NCBI GenBank assembly: GCA_046704385.1
Contig: JBJKSB010000001.1
Span: 1 to 22,390, forward strand
Direction: 5' to 3'
DNA length: 22,390 nucleotides
Source: GH45 sp046704385
GTDB taxonomy: Bacteria; Bacteroidota; Bacteroidia; Bacteroidales; SZUA-534
Of this stretch, positions 1 through 8,632 are shown one piece after another. Positions within the stretch are counted from its first letter, which is position 1, and each line of letters starts with the position of its first letter. The notes under the pieces were generated by a model. It made no database searches. It was given only the letters and a program-made list of their open reading frames with translations, and was not told the origin of the DNA. The position numbers and the translations under genes are program-made.

Positions 1-2567
1 TTAAATCAATGCAGGAATTTGGTATTCAGGCTCAAAACCTGATTACAAATAATTCCTTATCTGTAGATGATTTTTCATATGGACAATCAGGTGTTGCCGG
101 TTACCTGGTTAAACTAAAAAAAACCTCTGCCAATCTCGTTAAGGAACCGGGTTTGAGGGTGCTTAAAGCCCTGAATTCCAGCGACGGAATTGAGCATTGG
201 TGCAGTAAATCATCACCAAAAAAAGACACCATACATGACTGTGTCAACGGTGGATTGAGTGGAATTCTAAACCAGGCAATTGAATTTTACAACGAAAACA
301 TTCAGGAATTTTTAACTGCAAAGGCAATTGTTGGCGGACTTGATGTTTTTGCCGTAGTGGTAGAAGTATTTAACCAGTTAAACAAGTATTGCCGCGAAAA
401 AAATATTTTCCTCTTGCCTATGGCCTCACCCCTACTGGCTAAAATGATTGGAAACGACGATGCTCCTTTTATCTATGAAAAAATGGGAAGCTATTTAAGA
501 TACTTCATGATTGATGAATTTCAGGATACTTCAAAAGTGCAGTGGGAAAATTTTTCACCTTTATTTTTAAATGGCATATCGCAACAGTACCCCAGCCTGG
601 TTGTTGGCGATGTTAAACAATCCATTTACCGTTGGCGTAATGGCGATTGGACCATTCTAAATTCAAAGCTGGCCGGGGATTTTAAGAATTTTACCGTTGA
701 ACCTAAAATTCTTGATACCAATTGGAGAAGTTATCCGGAGATTATAAAATTTAACAATTACATTTTTTCACAAATTGGGGAATACGCGGCAGATTATCTG
801 TATAACAAAGGAATAACAGGAGATTATAGTGATTTATTAACTCAAACTGTCCCGAATATTTTCCAGGATGCGACACAAAAAATTGCTCCGAAAAACCATA
901 CTAAAAATGGAATGGTTCAGGTGAATTTTATTGAACACGGTTCCAACAAGGAAGAGAGTAATCAAATGCATCTTGACCAAATGACCAAGGCACTTCTGGA
1001 ATTAACCGGTATGGGAATTCAGCCAAAAGAAATTGCAATATTAGTCCGTAAAGGAAAAGAAGGAGCCATGGTAGCAAAGCATTTGATGGAATATATTCAG
1101 TTACATCCCGAGTATTCTGATCGCTTAAGCTTTGTATCCAACGATTCAGTTATGCTGGGTTCGTCATCGGTGATTCTTTTGCTGGTATCATTACTTCAAT
1201 TTATTATCAAACCCGACGACATTGAAAGCAGAGCAAATGTATTGTTTTTTTACCTGGTACAGTCACAGGATGCTAATAAAGCAGCCCAATCTCTTATGGA
1301 AATCGACCTAAATCATCTTGAACAATTCCTTTCAAAACTTCCATCAGGTTTTTCGCAGGTATTTTCCGATTTAATAAAATTGCCCTTCACAACGCTGATA
1401 AATAAACTTTTATCCATATTTCTTTACACTAAAAATAATAGCAATTTATCGTCACAACTCCCATTTATTCAAACCTTCCAAGACTTTATATTAAATTTTT
1501 CGCAGAAAAATGGGAATGACATTGCAGCCTTTTTAACCTGGTGGGATGAATATGGCAAAAATTCTCCAATTAGCTTGTCTGAAGAGCAAAACGCCATCAG
1601 AATAATTACTATTCACAAATCAAAAGGCATTGAATACAAGGCAGTTATTATCCCATTTACAGATTGGAGTCTCGATCAATTGCCAAAATTTATCTGGTGC
1701 AAACCTCCTGAAAAATATAAAAAGTTTTCACTGGTTCCGGTCGGATATTCTTCCGCCTTATCAAAAACAAGCTTTAGTAACGACTATTGGTATGAAAGAA
1801 CCATGGCCCTTATTGATAATTTAAATCTATTATATGTGGCCTTTACCCGTGCCATACAAGTACTTTATATTTTTGCACCAAAACCACAAAAGACAGAAGA
1901 TACCAAAAATATTTCGGATATTTTGTATCAGTTAGTAAGCCAAAATCAGGTATTTAGTAATTCCCGGAATGATGAGAGAAGTTTGTTTATAGCAGGTTCG
2001 TTGATTAAAGAGAAAGATATTATTCAATTTAAATCTGACAAACGGGCTCCTGTGTTTATTGACAACAACTACAATAGAAATCTTAAAATTAAAATTACAC
2101 AGAGCGAATATCTCATGGATGAAAATGAACGACTAACTTCAAAAATTAATTTAGGAAAAGTTTATCATAAAATTCTTGAGCAAATAATAACATATAACGA
2201 TATTGATATCGCCACAAAAAACAGCTACAATCAGGGTTACCTGGATTTAACCCATGCAACATATTTTGCTGATTTTCTTAAAAAAGCATTAAATGAAGAA
2301 CCCGTTAACTTATGGTTTAATAATACTTACCAGGTTTTTACCGAATCAACGTTACTTTTAAAAAACGCTGAAAGCAGACGCCCCGACCGGGTTATGATAA
2401 GCCAGAGTGAAATAATAATTGTCGACTATAAATTTACCTCCGGCGTACAATCCAGTCATACCAATCAGGTTAAAGAATATATGTCGGTGATTGAAAATAT
2501 TGAACATAAAAAAATACAAGGAATCGTGTGGTACGTGCTTGATAAAAAATTGATAAAAGTTGAATGA
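1..2567 (+). CDS. AddA/RecB-type UvrD-family helicase with C-terminal nuclease, 5'-truncated by window edge
   Basis: This is the C-terminal 850 or so residues of a superfamily 1A helicase-nuclease that resects double-strand breaks for RecA-dependent repair. The frame is open to the left edge, so the ATG at 9 is probably internal; the Walker A motif and domain 1A lie outside the window. Numbering from that ATG, visible motifs are DEFQDTS (motif II, 169-175), GDVKQSIYRWR (motif III, 200-210), TNWRS (motif IV), TIHKSKG (motif V, about 534-540) and LLYVAFTRA (motif VI, about 607-615). The C-terminus carries a PD-(D/E)XK nuclease: His720 in the G-K-V-Y-H segment, Asp793 in RPD, then Asp806 and Lys808 in VDYK. 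This motif order is that of AddA/RecB. In Bacteroidota the AddB-like partner is usually adjacent and would lie upstream here (inference). AddA versus RecB cannot be decided without the N-terminus and the neighbour. Confidence 0.88.
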   Translation, partial: KSMQEFGIQAQNLITNNSLSVDDFSYGQSGVAGYLVKLKKTSANLVKEPGLRVLKALNSSDGIEHWCSKSSPKKDTIHDCVNGGLSGILNQAIEFYNENIQEFLTAKAIVGGLDVFAVVVEVFNQLNKYCREKNIFLLPMASPLLAKMIGNDDAPFIYEKMGSYLRYFMIDEFQDTSKVQWENFSPLFLNGISQQYPSLVVGDVKQSIYRWRNGDWTILNSKLAGDFKNFTVEPKILDTNWRSYPEIIKFNNYIFSQIGEYAADYLYNKGITGDYSDLLTQTVPNIFQDATQKIAPKNHTKNGMVQVNFIEHGSNKEESNQMHLDQMTKALLELTGMGIQPKEIAILVRKGKEGAMVAKHLMEYIQLHPEYSDRLSFVSNDSVMLGSSSVILLLVSLLQFIIKPDDIESRANVLFFYLVQSQDANKAAQSLMEIDLNHLEQFLSKLPSGFSQVFSDLIKLPFTTLINKLLSIFLYTKNNSNLSSQLPFIQTFQDFILNFSQKNGNDIAAFLTWWDEYGKNSPISLSEEQNAIRIITIHKSKGIEYKAVIIPFTDWSLDQLPKFIWCKPPEKYKKFSLVPVGYSSALSKTSFSNDYWYERTMALIDNLNLLYVAFTRAIQVLYIFAPKPQKTEDTKNISDILYQLVSQNQVFSNSRNDERSLFIAGSLIKEKDIIQFKSDKRAPVFIDNNYNRNLKIKITQSEYLMDENERLTSKINLGKVYHKILEQIITYNDIDIATKNSYNQGYLDLTHATYFADFLKKALNEEPVNLWFNNTYQVFTESTLLLKNAESRRPDRVMISQSEIIIVDYKFTSGVQSSHTNQVKEYMSVIENIEHKKIQGIVWYVLDKKLIKVE

Positions 2568-2711
2568 ATTAAAAATATTCCAGAAGAAACAGCCCCATAA
2601 AATATACAGGACAAAAATTGGTTTTTATTTTATTTATTTTATGTTATATTTAAGCATATTAAAAAGGGTAAAGCTATATTACTTCTAAAAATAACTTAAC
2701 TACTTTAAACT

Positions 2712-5700
2712 ATGAGATTTAGGGATAGCCTTCAGGTAAAGATCTTAATTTATATTTTAAGCACTGTTTTATTAATTTTCCTTTTGGTAGGGCTCTATGT
2801 AGGCATTAGAAACAGTAAAGTTGCTACTGTTACAGCACATGAATATACCAAATTGACGGCTGAAAAACATGCAAATGAAGTCAAAGCCATCTTAAATCAT
2901 TACCTTGGTTTTGCCGAGTCCGGTTCAAAATCATTATCTGCCATTGCTGAGAACAATAAAAAAATGACTCCTGAAGTTGCACAAGGGAGTTTACAGTCCT
3001 TTTTGTCAGCCGGCGATGGAATTGAAAGTGCCTGGTTAATTTTATCGTCCGGTATATTGGACGATACCACATTATCGTCAGATTCCTGGGTAATGTACGA
3101 ATCAAAAAAGTTGAATAATGCCTCAGTTAATAAAGTTGATGATCAAAATTACATTGACGGATACCTCGCAAAATATGGCCAGGCAAATGCAGCAACCATA
3201 TCTGAAGTAACCGATAAAGATAATGTGAAAGTAATTGAAATTTATGCTCCGGTTTTAAGTGGTTCCGGCAAAGTTGGAGTTGTGGGCCTCACCATTGATT
3301 TAAATGTTATTGCTGATTACATTTCAACAGCATCTGTTTACGATGGTGAAACCATTACTGTTTTTTCAAATTCAGGAATTATTGTTGGAAATACTAACAA
3401 AACCAATATAGGTAAAAAATATTCTCAAAATTTTACCAAAGTAGATGCTGCCAATTCTGTCGAGAAAAAAATAGAATCAGGGGTTGAATTTTCCACTGAA
3501 AGCAAAAAAAATAGCGAAACTTATTATTCTGTTATTACCCCGGTTAAAATTTCAGAAAATATTCAGCCATGGGCGGTACAAGCGACAGTACCAATGACAA
3601 AAATGCTTGAAAGTTCCAAAAAAGGCATACGGTCATCAATTTATGTAGCTATTGTTGGTTTCTTAATCATTATTCTGGTTATTTACTTAATAATGAAACA
3701 GATAATTAACCCAATCAAAGTAGTAACCAACACGCTTGATTTACTTTCAAAAGGAAATTTAAAAGATATAGAGACTTCCGCATTAAGCACCCATGATGAA
3801 TTACAACAAATGACCGAGAATTTGAACCATGTGGTTAGCGGATTGAAAAAAACTGAAAGTTTTGCTCTTGAAATCGGAAGCGGAAACCTGGACAATGAAT
3901 ACAGCCTGATAGGCGAAGCAGATCAGCTGGGGAAAGCATTACTTGAAATGCGAAACAGCTTAAAGAAAAATCTGCTTGAAGACGTTAAGCGTAAAAAGGA
4001 AGAAGAACAGATAGCCTGGGCTACAAATGGTATAGCTAAGTTTGGCGAAATATTAAGGCAAGACAATGCCGATATGAAAAAGCTGGGCTACAATGTAATA
4101 TCGAACCTGGTAAATTATTTAAACGTTAACCAGGGAGCTCTTTTTGTGTTGAACGAAGAAAATCCTGAAGACCAATATTTCGAACTGGCTACTGCAATTG
4201 CTTTCGGAAGGGACAAGTTCATGAAGAAGGAAATAAAAATTGGCGAAGGTTTGGTAGGAAGGTGTGCTTATGAAAAGAAAACTATTTTCCTCAAAGAAGT
4301 TCCAAGTGATTATCCTTCAATAACTTCAGGCCTGGGCGATGCCAAACCCGGCTGCATTTTAATAGTACCCTGTATTTTAAACGATGCCGTTTTTGGTGTA
4401 ATTGAAATAGCCTCGTTTACCGTACTAAAACCACATGAAATTGAATTTGTTGAAAAACTTGGTGAAAGCATTGGGGCTACCATATCGAGCGTTAGGGTGA
4501 ATCTTAAAACAGCCACTTTGTTGTCGGCAAGTCAGCATCAAAGTGAAGAACTGGCAGCGCAGGAAGAGGAGTTGCGGCAAAATCTTGAGGAGATGGAGGC
4601 AACTCAGGAAGATTTAAAACGTCAAATGGATGAAAATCTGGCCATGCGGGAGAATCTTACACAGCAAAATGCCTTATTGGATGCCTTATTATTCTCATTA
4701 CCTGATTTGATTTACTTTAAAGATAAAGACAGTAAATTCATCAGAATCAGCCAATCGATGATCAATATTTTTGGTGCCGAAACCGTAGATGAAATTATTG
4801 GTAAGTCTGACTTCGATTTTCATACTCCGGAAAATGCCAGAAAATATTTTGAGGATGAAAAACGCATTATGGAAACTGGTGAGGGAATTACCAACCAATT
4901 GCAGAGGGAAACTTATGCCGATGGCAAAGTTATTTGGAACAGCGTCACCAAATTACCATTATTAACTTCTGATGGAGCCTGCATTGGTACATTCGGAATT
5001 TCAAAGGATGTTACTGATATAAAACTTTTAGAGGAAGAAGCTCAAAAACAAACGGCATTACTGGATGCAATGCTTAAATGGCTACCTGATTATATTTACT
5101 TTAAAGATTTGGATAGTAAATTTATCAGAATTAGTGAATCGATGTTATCATTGTTTGGTGCTAATAATGTGGAAGAAGTAATAGGAAAATCAGATTTTGA
5201 CTACCATACTTCCGGTAATGCACAAAAATATTATGACGATGAGCAAAACATTATTAAAACTCGTAAAGGCATAAACAACCAAATACAGAAAGAAATTACA
5301 GCCAATGGTTCCGTAATTTGGACCAGTGTTACAAAACTTCCTTTACTTACCTCAAGTGGTGAATGTATCGGAACTTTTGGAATTTCAAGAGATGTTACCC
5401 ATATTAAAAATCTTGAACTTGAATCGAATAAGCAAAAAATTGAACTTACCGGAATTATTGATGCAATTACGAATTCAACCTTTACTGTGGTTTACGACAG
5501 AGATGGTAAGATCATTGATGTTAATGATGCGCTTCTCAAACTGCTCCAACTTGAAAAAGACAAGGTTATTGGAATGCATCACCGCGAAGGTTTAGACCTA
5601 TCAGGATTGTCAGACAAGGATTACAAAAAATTCTGGGACGATATCCTAAACGGTGAAATGAAATCAACCGAGAATAAAATCAAAATCAATAATAAAGAAA

Positions 5701-5807
5701 TTTACTTCTCAGAAACTTATTCTCCAATAAAAGACGAGAACGAGAAAGTAGTGAAAATAATGAAAATTGCTTTCGATATCACCCAATACAAAAAAGGCAG
5801 AAAATAG
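2712..5807 (+). CDS. Membrane sensor protein: Cache-HAMP-GAF-coiled coil-PAS-PAS-PAS, no output domain
   Basis: A 1031-residue probable signal-sensing protein. The N-terminus has one transmembrane helix (about 8-28), an extracytoplasmic Cache-like region (about 30-300), a second helix (about 305-328) and a HAMP linker starting at INPIKVV. A HAMP-like second segment containing IGSGNLDNEY follows, then a GAF domain (about 435-600) and a Glu/Gln-rich coiled coil (about 605-655, with EELAAQEEELRQNLEEME). Three PAS/PAC modules end the protein (about 654-775, 782-905 and 912-1028). The first two are near copies. The protein stops right after the third PAC segment, FDITQYKK. I find no HisKA, HATPase, GGDEF, EAL, methyl-accepting or helix-turn-helix region. 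It may signal through a partner, or it may have lost its output. The 144 nt upstream are AT-rich with no convincing promoter. The AlkD-like gene begins 2 nt after the stop. Confidence 0.85.
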   Translation: MRFRDSLQVKILIYILSTVLLIFLLVGLYVGIRNSKVATVTAHEYTKLTAEKHANEVKAILNHYLGFAESGSKSLSAIAENNKKMTPEVAQGSLQSFLSAGDGIESAWLILSSGILDDTTLSSDSWVMYESKKLNNASVNKVDDQNYIDGYLAKYGQANAATISEVTDKDNVKVIEIYAPVLSGSGKVGVVGLTIDLNVIADYISTASVYDGETITVFSNSGIIVGNTNKTNIGKKYSQNFTKVDAANSVEKKIESGVEFSTESKKNSETYYSVITPVKISENIQPWAVQATVPMTKMLESSKKGIRSSIYVAIVGFLIIILVIYLIMKQIINPIKVVTNTLDLLSKGNLKDIETSALSTHDELQQMTENLNHVVSGLKKTESFALEIGSGNLDNEYSLIGEADQLGKALLEMRNSLKKNLLEDVKRKKEEEQIAWATNGIAKFGEILRQDNADMKKLGYNVISNLVNYLNVNQGALFVLNEENPEDQYFELATAIAFGRDKFMKKEIKIGEGLVGRCAYEKKTIFLKEVPSDYPSITSGLGDAKPGCILIVPCILNDAVFGVIEIASFTVLKPHEIEFVEKLGESIGATISSVRVNLKTATLLSASQHQSEELAAQEEELRQNLEEMEATQEDLKRQMDENLAMRENLTQQNALLDALLFSLPDLIYFKDKDSKFIRISQSMINIFGAETVDEIIGKSDFDFHTPENARKYFEDEKRIMETGEGITNQLQRETYADGKVIWNSVTKLPLLTSDGACIGTFGISKDVTDIKLLEEEAQKQTALLDAMLKWLPDYIYFKDLDSKFIRISESMLSLFGANNVEEVIGKSDFDYHTSGNAQKYYDDEQNIIKTRKGINNQIQKEITANGSVIWTSVTKLPLLTSSGECIGTFGISRDVTHIKNLELESNKQKIELTGIIDAITNSTFTVVYDRDGKIIDVNDALLKLLQLEKDKVIGMHHREGLDLSGLSDKDYKKFWDDILNGEMKSTENKIKINNKEIYFSETYSPIKDENEKVVKIMKIAFDITQYKKGRK
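4671..5438 (+). repeat. Tandem duplication of a 128-residue PAS unit inside the sensor gene
   Basis: Two in-frame units of 384 bp lie head to tail, 4671-5054 and 5055-5438. The encoded units both start ALLDA and share blocks including YFKD, DSKFIRIS, IGKSDFD, VIW, SVTKLPLLTS and IGTFGIS. By eye roughly two thirds of residues are identical, so this looks like a fairly recent internal duplication of a PAS/PAC module together with its connecting helix. The third PAS is clearly more distant. Confidence 0.85.
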
Positions 5808-5809
5808 GC

Positions 5810-6520
5810 ATGCTTAATTCGATTAAACAGGAAGCACTCACTTATTCAGAACCTGAACGTATTGCACTTTATCAAAAGTACTTTCAATGCAAAAAAGACG
5901 GTTATGGCGAAGGTGATCAGTTCGCCGGAATAAGAAATCCGCCTTTGCGCATGTTATCAAAAAAACACAGGAATATTTCATTAGAAGAGGTAACCGCTTT
6001 GCTTTGTGATCCTATTCATGAAATAAGGCTGCTTGCACTATTTATACTGGTGCTTCAATATAATAACAAAAAAACTACTCATGATAAAAAACGCGAAATT
6101 GTCGATCTGTATCTAAGTCATATTAACTATATTAATAACTGGGATCTGGTAGACTCTTCGGCACATTATATAGTAGGTAATTGGGTATTCCATAATAATG
6201 AAAATCAGTTACTGGTCGATTTAGCACATAAAAACCATCTCTGGAGCAACCGTATAGCGATAATTGCCACATTTTACCATATCAGACAAAATGAGTTTGA
6301 AATACCAATGGCCATAGCTGAAATACTGTTATCACATAGGCACGATATAATTCATAAAGGAGTGGGTTGGATGCTTCGTGAAATAGGAAACAGAAGCAGA
6401 GGTACTGAACTCAGGTTTTTAGAATTACATTATAATGAAATACCCCGTACAGCCTTACGATATGCTATTGAAAAATTCGAAGAACCTCGTCGAACTCAAA
6501 TTTTAAAAGGCCAATTATAA
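5810..6520 (+). CDS. DNA alkylation repair protein, AlkD-like HEAT-repeat glycosylase family
   Basis: A 236-residue all-helical protein of the AlkD family, which removes bulky or positively charged alkyl bases such as 3-methyladenine without base flipping. The family's active-site residues appear at matching spacing: Trp111 and Asp115 in NWDLVDSS, Arg148 in SNRIAI, and Trp187 in GWMLREIG. These compare with Trp109, Asp113, Arg148 and Trp187 in the Bacillus cereus enzyme. The FAGIRNPPLR segment near residue 38 and the C-terminal RYAIEKF are also typical. The ATG lies 2 nt after the stop of the PAS sensor, so the two are probably cotranscribed and translationally coupled. No clear terminator separates its stop from the convergent DUF3078 gene 39 nt away. 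Confidence 0.9.
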   Translation: MLNSIKQEALTYSEPERIALYQKYFQCKKDGYGEGDQFAGIRNPPLRMLSKKHRNISLEEVTALLCDPIHEIRLLALFILVLQYNNKKTTHDKKREIVDLYLSHINYINNWDLVDSSAHYIVGNWVFHNNENQLLVDLAHKNHLWSNRIAIIATFYHIRQNEFEIPMAIAEILLSHRHDIIHKGVGWMLREIGNRSRGTELRFLELHYNEIPRTALRYAIEKFEEPRRTQILKGQL

Positions 6521-6559
6521 TTTCCTTAAAGATTTTTACAATAAGCAGTTTGGGTTTAT

Positions 6560-8287
6560 TTAAAACTTCATGGCAAAACCTATGGTAATCATCTCCCTGA
6601 ATTGTCCGCCAGGTCCATCATCACGGTACTCTTTGCCGGCAGCATTAATCTTATAACGCGGCACATCAATATTATCGTCGTACAGGTAATTGGTGGTTAA
6701 TGTAGCTCTTATAAAATCATTTACCGGAAAGACCACCTGCATTTCCCAGTTTACATCCACATTTTGGGGTTTATCCAGGTAATTCGAGAAAAGCTCCAGT
6801 GAATTTTTCATTTCAATATTACTCCACAAATTCATTTTAAGCGACCCCTTAAACCGGATTCCCAGCTCCCGACGACTGATTTCACTTGAATCAACTGCAA
6901 ATCTGGTTTTAATATCAGGGTTGGTATCAAGTACATAAGTGATTTTTGAAGCTATGGGTGACAAAAACAAAGTAGTTTTATTATTTGGCTTATAATCAAG
7001 ACCTAAAGATAAAGTTAGATAGGCCGGGCTCATAAAAGCAGAAATTTTTTCACCACGAATATTATTATCATAATTGTAGTTAGGCGTAAATTGTGATTTA
7101 AAATCGCCTTCAAGGGTAGTATAAAAGTTTCCAAATGCTTTGTAACCATATTTACTGGAAAATTCCAGTTTATCTTCATTTGAACGAAATGGTATTGAAT
7201 CCTCAGAGTATCGTCCCTGTCTCATTACTCCATAACGAAATGTACCTTTATTTTCAAAGCTTTTGTCATCCTTTTTATAGTTAAGAAAAAGCTCTAAGCC
7301 TCCCAATATCGAAAGGGTTGGATCGCCCCCTTGAGCCCATTGATACATACCTACTTGTGACATATCAAGATTGGTATTTCCACCATATATCCATTTGGGC
7401 TTGTAAACCTCAAACGAAATTGGCTCTACCGTTAAATTTTTTTTCCTTTGAACCTTATTCAAACCACCAATTGCCCTTTTCGCCTTTTCATCAGTTTCAT
7501 AATCTACTTCAGGCGTATAGTCGATTAATATCTTGAATGATTTTTTGTTAATATCACGAATAACCGCTGGAATTTGGGTACCCCAATAATCAGTAATATT
7601 AAATTGGATCAGTTCCGGACTGTCTTTATAGAGTTTTATTAATAATGAATCACCGTCAATATTTACAAGATAAAAATCAACGGTATCATTACGCATTTCT
7701 TTAATCCACTTAATATAATTATTGCTTCTGAATTTATAAATCATGCTGTCAATAGCCGATAATAATGTATCGTTGTAGGGACTTAAGACTTCAATTATAC
7801 TATCATAATTGACTGTGTCCTGTTTTGATACCGACTCAACAGTTTCCAAAAATGTACTGTCATTTGAACTCACAAAACCAGTATCGGCAATAGCTTCCAT
7901 CCTTTTTTGACTCCAATAATCGGCCATTACCTTTTGTCTCACATTATTCAGGCTATCAACTTTCTGTCGATAGGCTATAATATTTTCCAATTCCCATGCA
8001 GGAATATTATTCTGAATTATTGATTTAATTCTTTCGATACTTTCTGAGATGGAATCGGCTATTACAAACCTGTTTAAGTAGTTGAGTGATGATATAAAAA
8101 TTGAATCCGTTTTATCGTGAGGCAGATGGTGTTTGATATGATTTCTTAAATAAACTGAATAATCATCCTGATTTTTCTTCTTATTTTTATTCTGGTTCTG
8201 AGGATAAACATTAACTACCCATCCAATTAAAATGAACAACAAATAATATTTTAACATATTCAAACTAAAATTTCTGCTAATAACCAT
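6560..8287 (-). CDS. DUF3078 family outer-membrane beta-barrel protein
   Basis: A 575-residue exported protein. The N-terminus has a hydrophobic signal sequence (LKYYLLFILIGWVV), followed by a Lys/Asn-rich stretch and about 250 residues with a coiled, polar look. The C-terminal half carries the DUF3078 hallmark: MSQVGMYQWAQGGDPTLS, then LFLNYKKDDKSFENKGTFRYG, followed by alternating amphipathic strands. The chain ends in phenylalanine (FAMKF), as beta-barrels assembled by BAM usually do. The function of DUF3078 proteins is not established. A TTG at 8290 precedes the ATG at 8287. A third possible start, ATG at 8257, would place the signal peptide right at the N-terminus and is a strong alternative. 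The gene converges with the AlkD-like gene and is divergent from tnaA. Confidence 0.8.
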   Translation of the reverse strand: MVISRNFSLNMLKYYLLFILIGWVVNVYPQNQNKNKKKNQDDYSVYLRNHIKHHLPHDKTDSIFISSLNYLNRFVIADSISESIERIKSIIQNNIPAWELENIIAYRQKVDSLNNVRQKVMADYWSQKRMEAIADTGFVSSNDSTFLETVESVSKQDTVNYDSIIEVLSPYNDTLLSAIDSMIYKFRSNNYIKWIKEMRNDTVDFYLVNIDGDSLLIKLYKDSPELIQFNITDYWGTQIPAVIRDINKKSFKILIDYTPEVDYETDEKAKRAIGGLNKVQRKKNLTVEPISFEVYKPKWIYGGNTNLDMSQVGMYQWAQGGDPTLSILGGLELFLNYKKDDKSFENKGTFRYGVMRQGRYSEDSIPFRSNEDKLEFSSKYGYKAFGNFYTTLEGDFKSQFTPNYNYDNNIRGEKISAFMSPAYLTLSLGLDYKPNNKTTLFLSPIASKITYVLDTNPDIKTRFAVDSSEISRRELGIRFKGSLKMNLWSNIEMKNSLELFSNYLDKPQNVDVNWEMQVVFPVNDFIRATLTTNYLYDDNIDVPRYKINAAGKEYRDDGPGGQFREMITIGFAMKF

Positions 8288-8448
8288 CAAATCATGCCTT
8301 CCATAAAGAATAGAAATTCAACTCCATCCTAAATCTAAAAAGTTTTGAATTTTATTTTACTGCTATCCCATAATTAGGTTACAAAAATGTGAAAATTATC
8401 TATGCTATAAAAAAGGCAGGCAAATTTTATCAACACATTAGGTTTAAT

Positions 8449-8456
8449 TAAATTTG
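8449..8456 (+). promoter_or_regulatory. Candidate -7 promoter box for the tnaA leader
   Basis: TAAATTTG matches the Bacteroidota -7 consensus TAnnTTTG exactly. A -33 TTTG is not exact; TTTT at 8425-8428 lies 20 nt upstream. It would give a transcript starting near 8462, about 170 nt before tnaA. In AT-rich DNA such boxes arise by chance, so this is tentative. Confidence 0.35.
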
Positions 8457-8475
8457 TGCAATCAATTTTCTAACT

Positions 8476-8559
8476 ATGATACAATTTTTTGTAAAAATAG
8501 TTCTTCCTTTAATTATCTACCTGAATTTAAAAAACAGGGATAAATATTTTACTTTGTAG
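8476..8559 (+). CDS. Possible 27-aa leader ORF upstream of tnaA
   Basis: An ATG-to-TAG ORF of 27 codons starts MIQFFVKIVLPLIIYL and ends KYFTL. It lies just after the candidate promoter box and 73 nt before the tryptophanase start. The placement recalls the TnaC leader peptide of enterobacteria, and a C-rich segment follows its stop. The peptide has no tryptophan and no proline near its end, so the known TnaC mechanism would not apply. It may be a chance ORF. Confidence 0.2.
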   Translation: MIQFFVKIVLPLIIYLNLKNRDKYFTL

Positions 8560-8632
8560 GGCAAACCCTGCTTCCACCCTAACCCGGGATCAAATTATTC
8601 ATTTAAAATTTCTTTAAGTAAAATATAAAATC

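Larger units (their letters stand above)
8288..8632. other. 345-nt divergent intergenic region upstream of tnaA
   Basis: This region separates the DUF3078 gene (-) from tryptophanase (+). It holds an exact TAnnTTTG box at 8449-8456, a 27-codon ORF at 8476-8559, a small 4-bp hairpin overlapping that ORF's stop (AGGG at 8558-8561 with CCCT at 8566-8569), and a C-rich, G-poor stretch at about 8562-8596. I see no RNA gene or long repeat in the left half. Confidence 0.6.

Noticed and set aside
2618..2652. Promoter for the PAS sensor (TTG and TATATTTA)
   Set aside because: The spacing of 24 nt is too long and the -7 box has a mismatch; in such AT-rich DNA this is weak.
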